From the NCBI GenBank assembly GCA_009993045.1, contig JAACUG010000072.1:8171-72170 (forward strand): a stretch of 64,000 nt of DNA. The letters are read 5' to 3'. The notes under the pieces are model-generated. The model did no database searches. It was not told the DNA's origin and saw only the letters and a list, made by a program, of their open reading frames with translations. Shown one piece after another: positions 53,051-62,561 of the stretch. This stretch comes from Cyanobacteria bacterium CG_2015-22_32_23 (GTDB taxonomy: Bacteria; Cyanobacteriota; Cyanobacteriia; Cyanobacteriales; Cyanobacteriaceae). A program made the translations under genes and the position numbers. The number at the start of each line of letters is the position of its first letter. Positions within the stretch are counted from its first letter, which is position 1.

Positions 53051-55045
53051 TTACGATAAATCAATAGTTTCTACTATCCAATCTTCCGAAGATAAATCAG
53101 CAGTTTCCATAGCTTTTTGACAGAAAGAATAAATGTCTTTTGAAGATAATTGAACTTCAACAAAAGCACCATTTTTAAGTTGACGATTACAGCGTAAATC
53201 TTTCTCATCCCATGCCAAAAAACGAGGAAATTGCTCCATTATTTCTTTAAATTTTTCTGGTTCAGAATCTGCTAAAATGTTTAGTGTCGTTTCTAAAACA
53301 TCTCGCCAACTTTTGACAGAATATTCCTCTCCAAAAAGTCGTAAAATTTTAGGAATAGTACCCGTAACGTTACTTTTTATTAAAACAGGTTGAGATTTAT
53401 CACCAAAATATGACCATATTTTAAGACATTTTTCAACTAATAATCTTGCCCTTTTTTCTATGTCTTCTCTTTGCCAATAATTAACGGTAGTGAAATATTT
53501 ATTTAACTCTAAATGACTCTCTTTTAAGGCTTTTTGTTTATTAATAAAAGTATCATTAGAAAGTTCAGAATTATAAGCAGTTAAAGTTAAATTGCCTAAA
53601 GAATGTATCAATAAATTATAAGTAATATCTGAATCTTCACCTAAATAATTTTTCCACCAATCACTTAAAGTTTGAGGCATAATATGTTCAATAGTTAGAT
53701 TATCAAAAGATACTTTTTCTTTATGCTCGAAAGATTCTTCTAAAGACTCTAAAATAAGTTTAGCTTTTTCTGAACGATTGCCACCATAAAGTTTTACTTC
53801 CATTAATCTAGTTTTAAAATCATCATCTTGAGGGTAATTTTGATTTTGTAAACTTAACTTTAATTGTTGTAAAAAAGTACGAGAAGATAAATTAATTTCT
53901 TTCCTTATTTGAGAATATAATGTTGCAAAAATACGATTTAATCCTCTAGTTTGAACATTACAAATAAATCTTCGTAAAAGATAATTTTCAATAATTTTAA
54001 AAATATTAATTAACTCTTCTTCATTAATAAAATTAGTTTTCCATCCATGATAGCAATTCAAAATAAAAGGATAAACAGTTTTAACATCTAAACGTTTAAG
54101 ACGATATAAATATTTTCTGATTAAAGGATTTTCTTCTAAAGTTGGATTAAGAATAATAGCATAATATTTACTAAATCTAAATAAGTCTTTTAAATAAGAA
54201 AGTGTTTGAGCTCTATTAACCTTATTCTTAAGATAAAAATAAATCTCATTTTGATTAATAATAACTCCATTTTTTGTTAAATAATGACGAATAAAATCCG
54301 TTAAATTTTCCCCTAAAAGACGTTGCATAGGTAGCCAATATTGACGATAAATTAAATCTTGTTCATCCTCATTTATTTGCATAAAGAAATAATTACGAAT
54401 CAAGTCAGCTTGAGTTAATGGCTTTCCTTTAGCATTAAGACTTTCAAATACCAGATAAGGATTATCATCTTTACCTAATAAAATTCTTACCACAATTAAG
54501 CTATTACAAATAATATTTTTTATTTTCTGTATTTCTAAATCTTTTCTTTGCTTAATTTTCTTTTCAAAGAATAAATAACAATCATTAATATTATTAATAT
54601 TTTTGTCAATATTTGACTCTCTTTTAACTATATTATAAAAAGATTTTCTATCAACTTGAGTCGGATTTAATTTAAAATAATCTGATTCTTTACTATAAGC
54701 ATTTACCAAAAAACGATCATTAATTTCTGCCGCTAATTGAAGACTATCTAAAGAAGTAGCTTTATCTCTTAAAACAGCTAACAAAATAAAGATAGTAGTT
54801 AATCTTTGTTGCCCATCAATTAATAAAAATTTAGTGACACCTTCGGGTAAAGATTCCGTTTGCATTGTCACAATTGAACCCATAAAATGAGGGTATAAAT
54901 TATCACTATAATAAAGTTCTATAATATCTTCCCACAACAATTCCCAATGAGATTTTTCCCAACTATAAGAGCGCTGAAATAAAGGAATAACATATTGTTT
55001 TGTACCTTCAATAATTTCTTGTAATTTAGTCTCAGAGGCTTGCAT
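53051..55045 (-). CDS. DUF262/DUF1524 (GmrSD-like) protein
   Basis: The 664-aa protein has an N-terminal DUF262 domain with VIPLFQRSYSWEKSHWELLWEDI and the nucleotide-site motif D77-G-Q-Q-R81 in LLIDGQQRLTTI. The C-terminal DUF1524 domain shows the HNH-like LTIEHIMPQTLSDWW and HSLGNLTLTAYNSELSN. About 120 further residues follow. This architecture is that of GmrSD-type modification-dependent restriction enzymes and of SspE-like defence proteins. No partner restriction or modification genes are adjacent, so a solitary defence role is inferred, not shown. Confidence 0.88.
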   Translation of the reverse strand: MQASETKLQEIIEGTKQYVIPLFQRSYSWEKSHWELLWEDIIELYYSDNLYPHFMGSIVTMQTESLPEGVTKFLLIDGQQRLTTIFILLAVLRDKATSLDSLQLAAEINDRFLVNAYSKESDYFKLNPTQVDRKSFYNIVKRESNIDKNINNINDCYLFFEKKIKQRKDLEIQKIKNIICNSLIVVRILLGKDDNPYLVFESLNAKGKPLTQADLIRNYFFMQINEDEQDLIYRQYWLPMQRLLGENLTDFIRHYLTKNGVIINQNEIYFYLKNKVNRAQTLSYLKDLFRFSKYYAIILNPTLEENPLIRKYLYRLKRLDVKTVYPFILNCYHGWKTNFINEEELINIFKIIENYLLRRFICNVQTRGLNRIFATLYSQIRKEINLSSRTFLQQLKLSLQNQNYPQDDDFKTRLMEVKLYGGNRSEKAKLILESLEESFEHKEKVSFDNLTIEHIMPQTLSDWWKNYLGEDSDITYNLLIHSLGNLTLTAYNSELSNDTFINKQKALKESHLELNKYFTTVNYWQREDIEKRARLLVEKCLKIWSYFGDKSQPVLIKSNVTGTIPKILRLFGEEYSVKSWRDVLETTLNILADSEPEKFKEIMEQFPRFLAWDEKDLRCNRQLKNGAFVEVQLSSKDIYSFCQKAMETADLSSEDWIVETIDLS

Positions 55046-55231
55046 TTAATCTTGATGTTAATCTACTTTTAGATTATTGTATAACATTATGAAGTTACTC
55101 AAGAAAAAATACTCTAATTAACATTAACTGACAAAGGAAATATTTTTTAAAATAAACCCCGACATCCCCAGCTTTTTTCCCTCAGAACTAAGCAAGAGAA
55201 GGAGGCCAAACTCAGATATAATCATGGAAGA

Positions 55232-55411
55232 TTATTCTAAACCCCATTGATGTTTAAGCACATCTTTATACATATTTTCTCTAACTAACATTTCCTCATA
55301 CAATTTAACTAAAAAATCCGTTGCTTGTTCTCTGGTCATTTGTGCTACCTGAGATTGAAAAGAACGTAAATTAAATTGTTGTTCAAGAGATAATTCCATT
55401 GAATTAGACAT
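55232..55411 (-). CDS. nblA: Phycobilisome degradation protein NblA
   Basis: This 59-aa gene has the NblA pattern: MELSLEQQFNLRSFQSQVAQ, then MTREQATDFLVKLYEEML, then VRENMYKDVLKHQWGLE. NblA is the small helical adaptor that binds phycobiliproteins and directs Clp-mediated breakdown of phycobilisomes under nitrogen or sulfur starvation. AAAGGAG lies about 11 nt upstream of the ATG. It is alone, on the minus strand, between the DUF262 gene and a 503-bp region before the RRM gene. In cyanobacteria nblA is usually induced by nutrient stress through NtcA or NblR; no perfect NtcA box was seen here. Confidence 0.88.
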   Translation of the reverse strand: MSNSMELSLEQQFNLRSFQSQVAQMTREQATDFLVKLYEEMLVRENMYKDVLKHQWGLE

Positions 55412-55914
55412 AATCTTAGATTCTCCTTTACTTTAGGACTAAAACTTGTTATTCTTATTTATTGGTAAGCTATGAGACTTTCCTTATCTAAAATAACTAC
55501 TTTAATGAATATCACAGCAGAATTTGATAAACTGCTCATTTTGAACAATGAGTATAAATACCTATTATTGTTTAGTAAATTTAGGTATTAAAAAAATTTA
55601 TCAATATTAATCATAACAAAAGTTAACAAAAAGTTAGAGTTGTGATAATATTTAAGCAATAGATATAACCCATAACATTCTCCATTAAAGAAAAATCAAA
55701 TTAAATTCTTATAATAAAATTGATAGCACAGCAGTCAATGATCTTAAAGTCTTCCTCTAATGGTGAGACAAATTATAAAATCAAAGATATAGAGTTAGTT
55801 ACTCCATTAAAAGGTTTGACTAGCTAGTTTGTGGTGAAAAATAAGAGTTAATCTGTGATAACTTTATAAATCTTAAGAAAAATAATCAAATATAAAAAAC
55901 GGGAGGAAAACTCG

Positions 55915-56487
55915 ATGTCAGTACGTTTATATGTCAAATTACCTAAAGCAGAATTAGAAAAAGAAGGCTTTGAAAAAATGTTCAGTGAATTTGAACCCTC
56001 TTTTACCACTAAACTAATTAAAGAACGTAAAAAAAATGAATGTCGTGGTTTTGGATTTGTTACCGTGCCCACCGATGAAAATGCTGACGAATTTATTAGT
56101 AAATATAACGAGCAAGTTTTTTATTACAATGGAGAACCTTTTAAAGACGAAAACGGTGCTGATTTTATCTTATTGATTGAAAAAGCATTACCACGCACTA
56201 AAGGAGAATCTGGGGAAACAGAGCAAGGAAATCAAGGGGAAAAAACCGATAATGTTGAAGCTAGTGACACTGAATCCACTGGAGAAAATGTTGCTGCGTT
56301 GGAAGTAGAAACCGCTAAACCAACTCGCCGAGAAGCCCCTAAAAAAGCTAAAAAAGCTAAGAAAACTCCCAATAAAACTAAAACAGATAGAACTATCTCT
56401 GTATCTGATTCAGTACAACCAGATCCTCGTTGGGCAAATGAGTTAAGTAAACTGAAAGAAATGTTTGCTAGTCAAACGGCTAATTAA
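55915..56487 (+). CDS. RRM RNA-binding protein with disordered tail
   Basis: The 190-aa protein has an N-terminal RNA recognition motif: RNP2 is VRLYVKLP at the very start and RNP1 is NECRGFGFVTV near residue 40. From residue 100 the chain is disordered: acidic and Gly/Thr-rich, then Lys-rich (APKKAKKAKKTPNKTKTD), then a short helix (WANELSKLKEMF). RRM proteins of cyanobacteria (Rbp family) bind RNA, and several are cold-induced. A strong GGGAGG site precedes the ATG by 10 nt. The 503 bp upstream (55412-55914) holds no gene and may include a long 5' leader; no clear promoter was identified. A strong terminator follows. Confidence 0.85.
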   Translation: MSVRLYVKLPKAELEKEGFEKMFSEFEPSFTTKLIKERKKNECRGFGFVTVPTDENADEFISKYNEQVFYYNGEPFKDENGADFILLIEKALPRTKGESGETEQGNQGEKTDNVEASDTESTGENVAALEVETAKPTRREAPKKAKKAKKTPNKTKTDRTISVSDSVQPDPRWANELSKLKEMFASQTAN

Positions 56488-56512
56488 TTTAAAAAATCTT
56501 TATCTTTAGATG

Positions 56513-56544
56513 CCTTGCTCTGTTTTTCGGAGTAGGGTTTTTTT
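56513..56544 (+). terminator. Rho-independent terminator after the RRM gene
   Basis: CCTTGCTCTG and CGGAGTAGGG pair over 10 positions (several G-U pairs) around a TTTTT loop, followed by seven T residues. It lies 26 bp after the stop codon, the strongest intrinsic terminator in the window. Confidence 0.85.
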
Positions 56545-56728
56545 GTGATAATTTATCTGTTTTGTTCAAAAAGAGAATCGACGACTTTCCTTGTTTCGTC
56601 TCGACTCTCTTTTTGGTTCACTCCCCACTGGTAATGAATATAAACCATGTTTTAATTTTTGTCAATACTTTAGTCAAAATTACTCTCAAAATGTTAAAAT
56701 TAATACCATTAAAACCTTATTACTGCTT

Positions 56729-57643
56729 ATGTTTAACCTTATTTTTTCCGAGCAGTTTTTAGAGCATAAAACTGGTAGGTATCATCCCGAATCACCTCAA
56801 AGGTTGGTGGCTATTCGACAAAAGCTATTAAATTCTTCTTTGAAGGATAAATTACAATGGCAAGAACCTACGGCTGTAAATGAAAGTATTGCATTTTCAT
56901 GGGTAGAAAAAATCCACGATAGCAATTATATTGAAAGAGTTAAAACCATAGCAAAAAGAGGGGGAGGGAAGTTAGATGAAGATACCCCTGTTTCTGCAAG
57001 AAGCTATGATGTGGCTTTACTAGCGGTTAGTGCGTGGTTAGATGGGGTTAATTTAGTTTTAAGGGAAAATCAACCTTGCTTCATTTTAGCACGTCCTCCT
57101 GGACATCATGCTACCTGTAATATAGGTATGGGTTTTTGTTTATTTTCTAATGCTGCCATTGCGGCTAACTACGCTTTAACTCAAAAAGGTGTTAAAAAAG
57201 TTGCAATTTTAGATTGGGATGTACATCATGGGAATGGTACAGAAGAAATTATAGCTGATAATCCAAATATAATTTATTGTTCATTACATCAATATCCTTA
57301 TTATCCGGGTACAGGAAAAGAAACAGATAAAGGTTATTATAATAATGTGTTAAATATTCCTTTATTAGCAGGAAGTACTATTAAAGAATATGAGTTATAT
57401 TTTCAAGAAAAAGTGATTCCTTTTCTAAGCAAATTTGAACCTGATTTGTTAATAATTAGTGCTGGATATGATGCTAATCATGATGATTTTTTAGCTGGAG
57501 TTTCCTTATTTCCACAAGATTATTATACCTTAACTAAATATTGTTTAAAAGTAACAAAAAAAATTGTTTTTGGTTTAGAAGGAGGATACCATTTACAAGC
57601 CTTATCAGAATCTATTGAGCAAACTATTCTCGCTTGTTTATAA
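56729..57643 (+). CDS. Histone deacetylase family protein
   Basis: The 304-aa protein is a zinc-dependent deacetylase of the HDAC/AcuC/acetylpolyamine amidohydrolase group. It has HPESPQRLVAI near residue 20, FILARPPGHHAT (tandem active-site His), AILDWDVHHGNGT with the zinc-binding D-x-H, and IISAGYDANHDD with the second zinc Asp. A longer frame is open from 56591, but those extra 46 residues lack family similarity, so ATG 56729, just before NLIFSEQFLEHKTGRYHPES, is chosen. Bacterial substrates are usually acetylpolyamines, acetyl-lysines or small molecules; the one here is unknown. Confidence 0.92.
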   Translation: MFNLIFSEQFLEHKTGRYHPESPQRLVAIRQKLLNSSLKDKLQWQEPTAVNESIAFSWVEKIHDSNYIERVKTIAKRGGGKLDEDTPVSARSYDVALLAVSAWLDGVNLVLRENQPCFILARPPGHHATCNIGMGFCLFSNAAIAANYALTQKGVKKVAILDWDVHHGNGTEEIIADNPNIIYCSLHQYPYYPGTGKETDKGYYNNVLNIPLLAGSTIKEYELYFQEKVIPFLSKFEPDLLIISAGYDANHDDFLAGVSLFPQDYYTLTKYCLKVTKKIVFGLEGGYHLQALSESIEQTILACL

Positions 57644-57916
57644 TATAGGTAAACATCAGGTTTTAGGTTTGATAGTAAACATTAGCTTTTTTACTAATAA
57701 AAGTTTCAGGCTTTCCTACAGTAGTTATGACAAATTAATAGAAAATAATTAATGTAAACTTTAATCAGTATGGCTTTAAGTATTTTAAAAATGCAATTAT
57801 TATAAATTAACAGTTTGAATTTAACCTAATACCTGATACCTGACACCTTTTTTTAGACATAATTTATCCTATTGAAAGTGTAGAGCCAAGTTTCATTTTT
57901 TATAAGCATACTCTTA

Positions 57917-59281
57917 TTATTTAACAAAGCTATCATCAAAGAGTAATTTTTCCGCATCATCACCTACACGGATGGTAATTTCCGAGTCAATATCTCCTGT
58001 GGAAGAAGATTCTAATTCACCAAAATTAAGGAGATTTTTTAAAGTTTTTGCAGACTCATAATCCCCTTTTTGGACAATAATTTTTGTCACGGAAGTGGGA
58101 TAAGGAGAATTATTAGAAATATAAACATTTTGGTATTGATTTTCTTCTAAAAATAAGGCTAATTTTTTCGCTAATTCAGGATTAGATGTTGAGTTTTGAA
58201 TGGCTATTCTAATATTTTGAGAAGATTGGTTATTTTCAGGTAAAGAAGATTCAGAAGTGAGGAATTTTTCAATTATTTGAGATTTATTTTCCTCAGAAAT
58301 TAGCCAATAACTAAGGCGATATTCTGTAGGATAACTAGCTCTACCGGGTAACATGACCATCCGAATATCCTGTTTATCTAAACTTAAACTGTAAGCCACA
58401 AGGCTAAAGATTTCTTCTTGGGTTAAATCTGAATCAACTTCTTGTTGTAATAATTTTAATCCTTGAGGAATTTTAAACATTGCTTGAGGAGATTGTAATT
58501 TTTCTCGCAATGCTTTTAAGAGTATTTGTTGTCTTTGAACTCTACCAATATCTCCTAGGTTATCATGACGGAAACGAGCAAATTGTTCAGCTTGATTACC
58601 ATTTAAAGTTTGTTTTCCTTCCTTTAAATCAATATACAATCCCTGAGTTTGATCAGTATATCGCATATCCATAGGCACATAAACTTCAACACCGCCCATT
58701 AAATCGATTAAATCTTTAAAGGCGTTGGTGGTAACTCGAATATATTTATCAATGGTGATACCGTCTAAATTTCCTTCAATAACTTCTTTGGTAAAAGGAA
58801 TACCACCTATGGCATTAGCGCTATTAATTTTATCATAACTACCGTTAGGTAATCTCACACGACTATCCCTGGGGATGGAAAGAATTTTCAAGGAATGATC
58901 TTGAGGCTCGAAACGTACTAATAACATTGTGTCACTACGTCCAGAAAAACGAATTTCAGGATTTTGTTTACTATCAGCCACTCGATCAATACCCATCACT
59001 AAAATATTAACAGGTTCTTTTAATTGTTGCGCAAAAAGAGAACTTAAACCAAAATTTTTGAAGCCTTGGAGTTTTTCTAAAACTGGGTTAATATCGATAG
59101 AAATTGGGCTTTTTAAAGCAACAGTCATACCAATAAAACCAGAAATAGCGGCAGTGACAGTGAAACATCCTCCCCAAATAAACCCTTGAAATAACGGTGA
59201 TGATGGTTTTTTCGAGGTAGATTTTCTTTTGCCTTTAGAGTTATGAGATTGACTAGCGGATTTATTTTTCAATTTCACCAT
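57917..59281 (-). CDS. LytR-CpsA-Psr (LCP) family protein
   Basis: The 454-aa protein has a basic cytoplasmic N-terminus, one membrane segment (FIWGGCFTVTAAISGFIGMTVAL, residues 34-56), and an extracytoplasmic LCP domain with NILVMGIDRV, FSGRSDTMLLVRF, ILSIPRDSRVRLP and FARFRHDNLGDIGRVQRQQ. A C-terminal LytR_C domain (IRIAIQNSTSNPELAKKLALFL) follows. LCP enzymes attach glycopolymers to the cell wall. It is divergent from the mannose-1-phosphate guanylyltransferase gene 87 bp away, consistent with an envelope-polysaccharide role. Confidence 0.92.
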   Translation of the reverse strand: MVKLKNKSASQSHNSKGKRKSTSKKPSSPLFQGFIWGGCFTVTAAISGFIGMTVALKSPISIDINPVLEKLQGFKNFGLSSLFAQQLKEPVNILVMGIDRVADSKQNPEIRFSGRSDTMLLVRFEPQDHSLKILSIPRDSRVRLPNGSYDKINSANAIGGIPFTKEVIEGNLDGITIDKYIRVTTNAFKDLIDLMGGVEVYVPMDMRYTDQTQGLYIDLKEGKQTLNGNQAEQFARFRHDNLGDIGRVQRQQILLKALREKLQSPQAMFKIPQGLKLLQQEVDSDLTQEEIFSLVAYSLSLDKQDIRMVMLPGRASYPTEYRLSYWLISEENKSQIIEKFLTSESSLPENNQSSQNIRIAIQNSTSNPELAKKLALFLEENQYQNVYISNNSPYPTSVTKIIVQKGDYESAKTLKNLLNFGELESSSTGDIDSEITIRVGDDAEKLLFDDSFVK

Positions 59282-59368
59282 TAATTTATTCGGTTTTGAT
59301 CTCTAATATTGATAGCATAATCTTTGATTAATTGTTTACTTATTATCTCTTTTATTGGGAAAAAAATT

Positions 59369-60430
59369 ATGACAACAACATTTGTACCAGTTATTTTAGC
59401 TGGAGGAAAAGGTGAAAGATTTTGGCCTCTTAGCCGACTACACAATCCAAAACAGTTTCTTTGTCTCGATGGTAGCGGAAAAAGTTTATTGCAAAACACG
59501 GCTAATCGTTTATTATCTTTGGCAAATGGTTGGGAAAACTTATTAGTTATTACTTCGGAGTTGTTAGCTGAAGGAGTTAAACAACAATTACCTTTTTTAC
59601 CCGTAGATAACATTTTAGTTGAGCCTATAGGTAAGGATACCGCACCTGCGGTTACATGGGCAAGTTTAGAGGTTAAATCTCGTTATGGTGAAGATGCTAT
59701 TATCGGCTTTTTCCCTGCCGATCATTATATTGGTAATCAAAATGAATTTGAAAAAATAATTAACGCTTCCATCAATTTTGCCATAGCTAATGATGCTATT
59801 GTGACATTAGGCATTAAACCAGATTATCCTAGCACGGGTTATGGTTATATTGAGCAAGGAAAAGAAAAAGCAGAAATTAATAATTTGCCGATATATAAAG
59901 TAAGTCGCTTTGCGGAAAAACCTAACGAAAAAACAGCTAAAGAATTTATTGCTACAGGTAGATATAGTTGGAATAGTGGAATGTTTATTTTTAAGACAGA
60001 AATTGTTTTAAAAGAATTAGCTAATTATGCACCACAAATTTTAATTCCGTTACAGGAGAAAGGAAAATTAGCCTATGAAGATTTAGCCAAAATTAGCATC
60101 GATTATGCCTTAATGGAAAAAACTACCCTTGCTTATGTAATTCCTGCGGATTTTGGTTGGGATGATTTAGGGGATTGGAATGCTTTAGAAAGAATGTTAA
60201 CTCCTCAAAATAGTAATGTAGTGATAGGAAATCATATCAGTCAAGACACAAAAAACTCCATTATTTATAATAACCAAAAAGAAGAAGTGATTATGACCAT
60301 CGGTTTAGAAGATGTCGTGATAGTTAGAGAAGGGAATGCAACGTTAGTAGTTAATAAAAATAAAACTCAAGACATCAAAAAAGCCTTACAAATTTTACAA
60401 CAAAAAAAAGATAGTCAAAATTTTCTGTAA
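59369..60430 (+). CDS. manC: Mannose-1-phosphate guanylyltransferase
   Basis: The 353-aa enzyme makes GDP-mannose from mannose-1-phosphate and GTP. It begins TTTFVPVILAGGKGERFWPLSR, the nucleotidyltransferase signature, followed by the FFPADHYI metal-site block and the SRFAEKPNEKTAKEF block. It lacks the cupin isomerase domain of bifunctional ManC/ManA enzymes. A longer frame opens at 59324 but adds only a non-conserved stretch, so ATG 59369 is preferred. GDP-mannose feeds envelope and exopolysaccharide synthesis. Confidence 0.92.
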   Translation: MTTTFVPVILAGGKGERFWPLSRLHNPKQFLCLDGSGKSLLQNTANRLLSLANGWENLLVITSELLAEGVKQQLPFLPVDNILVEPIGKDTAPAVTWASLEVKSRYGEDAIIGFFPADHYIGNQNEFEKIINASINFAIANDAIVTLGIKPDYPSTGYGYIEQGKEKAEINNLPIYKVSRFAEKPNEKTAKEFIATGRYSWNSGMFIFKTEIVLKELANYAPQILIPLQEKGKLAYEDLAKISIDYALMEKTTLAYVIPADFGWDDLGDWNALERMLTPQNSNVVIGNHISQDTKNSIIYNNQKEEVIMTIGLEDVVIVREGNATLVVNKNKTQDIKKALQILQQKKDSQNFL

Positions 60431-60680
60431 ATTAATCAAGAATAGGATAAGATTGTATCTCAAGTTAAAATCATATTAACTTAAAAACAAAGAAACTTCG
60501 ATAATTATGATAGAAACCTATAAGTATTAAAGCATTTAGGAATTATATACTTTAATAAAAATAACTAATAATCTTCGTTGTTTTTTGTCTGAATGCCTTT
60601 AAGAAAGTAAACATACAATTAATTTTGCCTACTTACTCATTAAGTCTCTTATCTGTTTATAAACTCCTAACTTTTAACCA

Positions 60681-62480
60681 ATGGATATATCCCCTATCTT
60701 TTTGACTATCACTGTTTTGATTGTTGCCTTAATTGCCTTTATCGCCGAATGGTTACCAGTGGATTTAACCTCCTTATCCGTAGCGGTGGTATTGATGCTT
60801 TTAGGGTTAGTTTCTCCTAGTGAGGGAATTTCTGGCTTCGGTAATTCTGCTACTATCACCGTTATGGCGATGTTTATTCTTAGCGCTGGATTGACTAAAA
60901 CTGGAATTTTAAATACTGTTAGGGATTGGTTAATAAAATTTGGAGGAAAAAATCCTAGTCAACAAATTTTTACCTTAGGAATGATTATTGGACCTATTAG
61001 TGCCTTTATTAATAATACCGCAGTGGTAGCGATTTTTTTACCCATTGTTGAGCAGTGGAGTAAACAAACAAAAATTTCTGTTTCTAAGTTATTAATTCCC
61101 ATGTCTTTTTTAACCATATTAGGGGGATTAATTACTCTTTTAGGTACTTCTACAAACATTTTAGCTAGTGGTATTGCGGTACAATTAGGTTATAAAGAAT
61201 TTAGTATTTTTCAATTTACCGCTTTAGGAATCCCCGTATTTCTAATTGGTTTAATTTATATTTCTTTAGCTGCACCTAAAATCTTACCCTCAAGAAAACC
61301 AGCAGGAGGAGAGTCTTTCAGTGAGGATTATGAGTTAAAAGAATATGTGAGTGAGATGATTATTCCTCCTAAATCTAGCCTAATTGGGCAAACTTTACGC
61401 AGTAGTGAGATTCAACGAAAATTTGACTTAGATATTTTAGAAATTATCCGTAATGATGAGCATTTTCCACCCCCTTTAGCTGATAAAGTTTTAGCATTAG
61501 GGGATATTTTATTAGTAAGAGGAAGTCGTAATAATTTACTTAATATTAAGGATGAAAGAGGAGTAGAAATATTAGCTGATTTTAAATTTAATTCTACTAA
61601 TTTAGAAAAAGAAAATAATAATGAGGAAGAAAAAATTGCAGAAGTTTTAATATTATCTAATTCTCGTTTAATTGGTGCAACTTTAAAAGATTTACGCTTC
61701 CGTCAACGTTATAATTGTACAGTTTTAGCTATCAGAAGAGGGCAAGAGTTAATTAGGGAAAGATTAGGAAAAGTTACTTTAAAATTCGGTGATTTATTAT
61801 TAATTCAAGCACCAAAAGAGAGTTTTATTGGTTTACAAACTACCAGAGAATTATTAGTTTTAGAAGAAAAAAATAGAGAAGGTTTAAGACAAGATAAAGC
61901 TTTAATTTCTTTAACTATTATTATGGGGGTAATTTTAATTTCTGCTTTGGATATTATTCCCATTTTAAGCGCTAGTTTAACAGGAGTTATTTTAATGGTA
62001 ATTACTGGTTGTCTCAAACCCGGAGAAATTTATGGCACAGTGAGATGGGATATTATCTTTTTATTAGCAGGATTAATCCCCCTAGGAGTAGCTATGGATA
62101 ATTCAGGCACAAATCAATGGTTAGTAGATAAATTATTATTAGTTGGTGGTAATTTGTCAGGGTATTGGATTTTAGTATTACTTTATTTTGCTACTTCTAT
62201 GTTGACGGAAGTTTTATCTAACAATGCAGCAGTGGTTTTAATGATTCCTATTGCGGTTAAAATAGCAGAAAGTATGGGTTATGATGCTTTATCTTTTATG
62301 TATGTAGTAACTTTTGCCGCTTCTAATAGTTATTTAGCACCAATCGGCTATCAAACAAATACAATGGTATATGCCCCCGGTGGTTATAAATTTTTAGACT
62401 ATACTCGTCTTGGCTTACCTTTGACTATAACTTTAACTCTAATAGTGCCTTTATTAATTATGAAAATTTATGGAATTTAA
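60681..62480 (+). CDS. SLC13-family permease with two TrkA-C domains
   Basis: The 599-aa membrane protein has an N-terminal block of about five membrane segments, a cytoplasmic insert with two TrkA-C (RCK_C) domains (near residues 215-300 and 310-395), and a C-terminal membrane block. Signature loops are IGPISAFINNTAVVAIFLPIV near 100 and TEVLSNNAAVVLMIPIA near 510, the paired substrate/sodium-site repeats of the DASS/SLC13 family. Cyanobacterial relatives carry sulfate, dicarboxylates or other anions; the substrate is not known here. It stands alone, 250 bp after manC. Confidence 0.9.
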   Translation: MDISPIFLTITVLIVALIAFIAEWLPVDLTSLSVAVVLMLLGLVSPSEGISGFGNSATITVMAMFILSAGLTKTGILNTVRDWLIKFGGKNPSQQIFTLGMIIGPISAFINNTAVVAIFLPIVEQWSKQTKISVSKLLIPMSFLTILGGLITLLGTSTNILASGIAVQLGYKEFSIFQFTALGIPVFLIGLIYISLAAPKILPSRKPAGGESFSEDYELKEYVSEMIIPPKSSLIGQTLRSSEIQRKFDLDILEIIRNDEHFPPPLADKVLALGDILLVRGSRNNLLNIKDERGVEILADFKFNSTNLEKENNNEEEKIAEVLILSNSRLIGATLKDLRFRQRYNCTVLAIRRGQELIRERLGKVTLKFGDLLLIQAPKESFIGLQTTRELLVLEEKNREGLRQDKALISLTIIMGVILISALDIIPILSASLTGVILMVITGCLKPGEIYGTVRWDIIFLLAGLIPLGVAMDNSGTNQWLVDKLLLVGGNLSGYWILVLLYFATSMLTEVLSNNAAVVLMIPIAVKIAESMGYDALSFMYVVTFAASNSYLAPIGYQTNTMVYAPGGYKFLDYTRLGLPLTITLTLIVPLLIMKIYGI

Positions 62481-62561
62481 AATAATTAGGTATCAGGCTT
62501 CAGGTGTTAGAAATTAGAAAGGAAACGGGAATTAGAAAGAAATAAGGAATGCAAATAATAA

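Noticed and set aside
56591-56728. N-terminal extension of the HDAC-family protein
   Set aside because: The 46 extra residues lack family similarity and a good ribosome site; ATG 56729 begins the conserved domain.
59281-59613. Minus-strand 110-codon frame opposite the start of manC
   Set aside because: It is a shadow of the guanylyltransferase coding sequence with no recognisable protein features.
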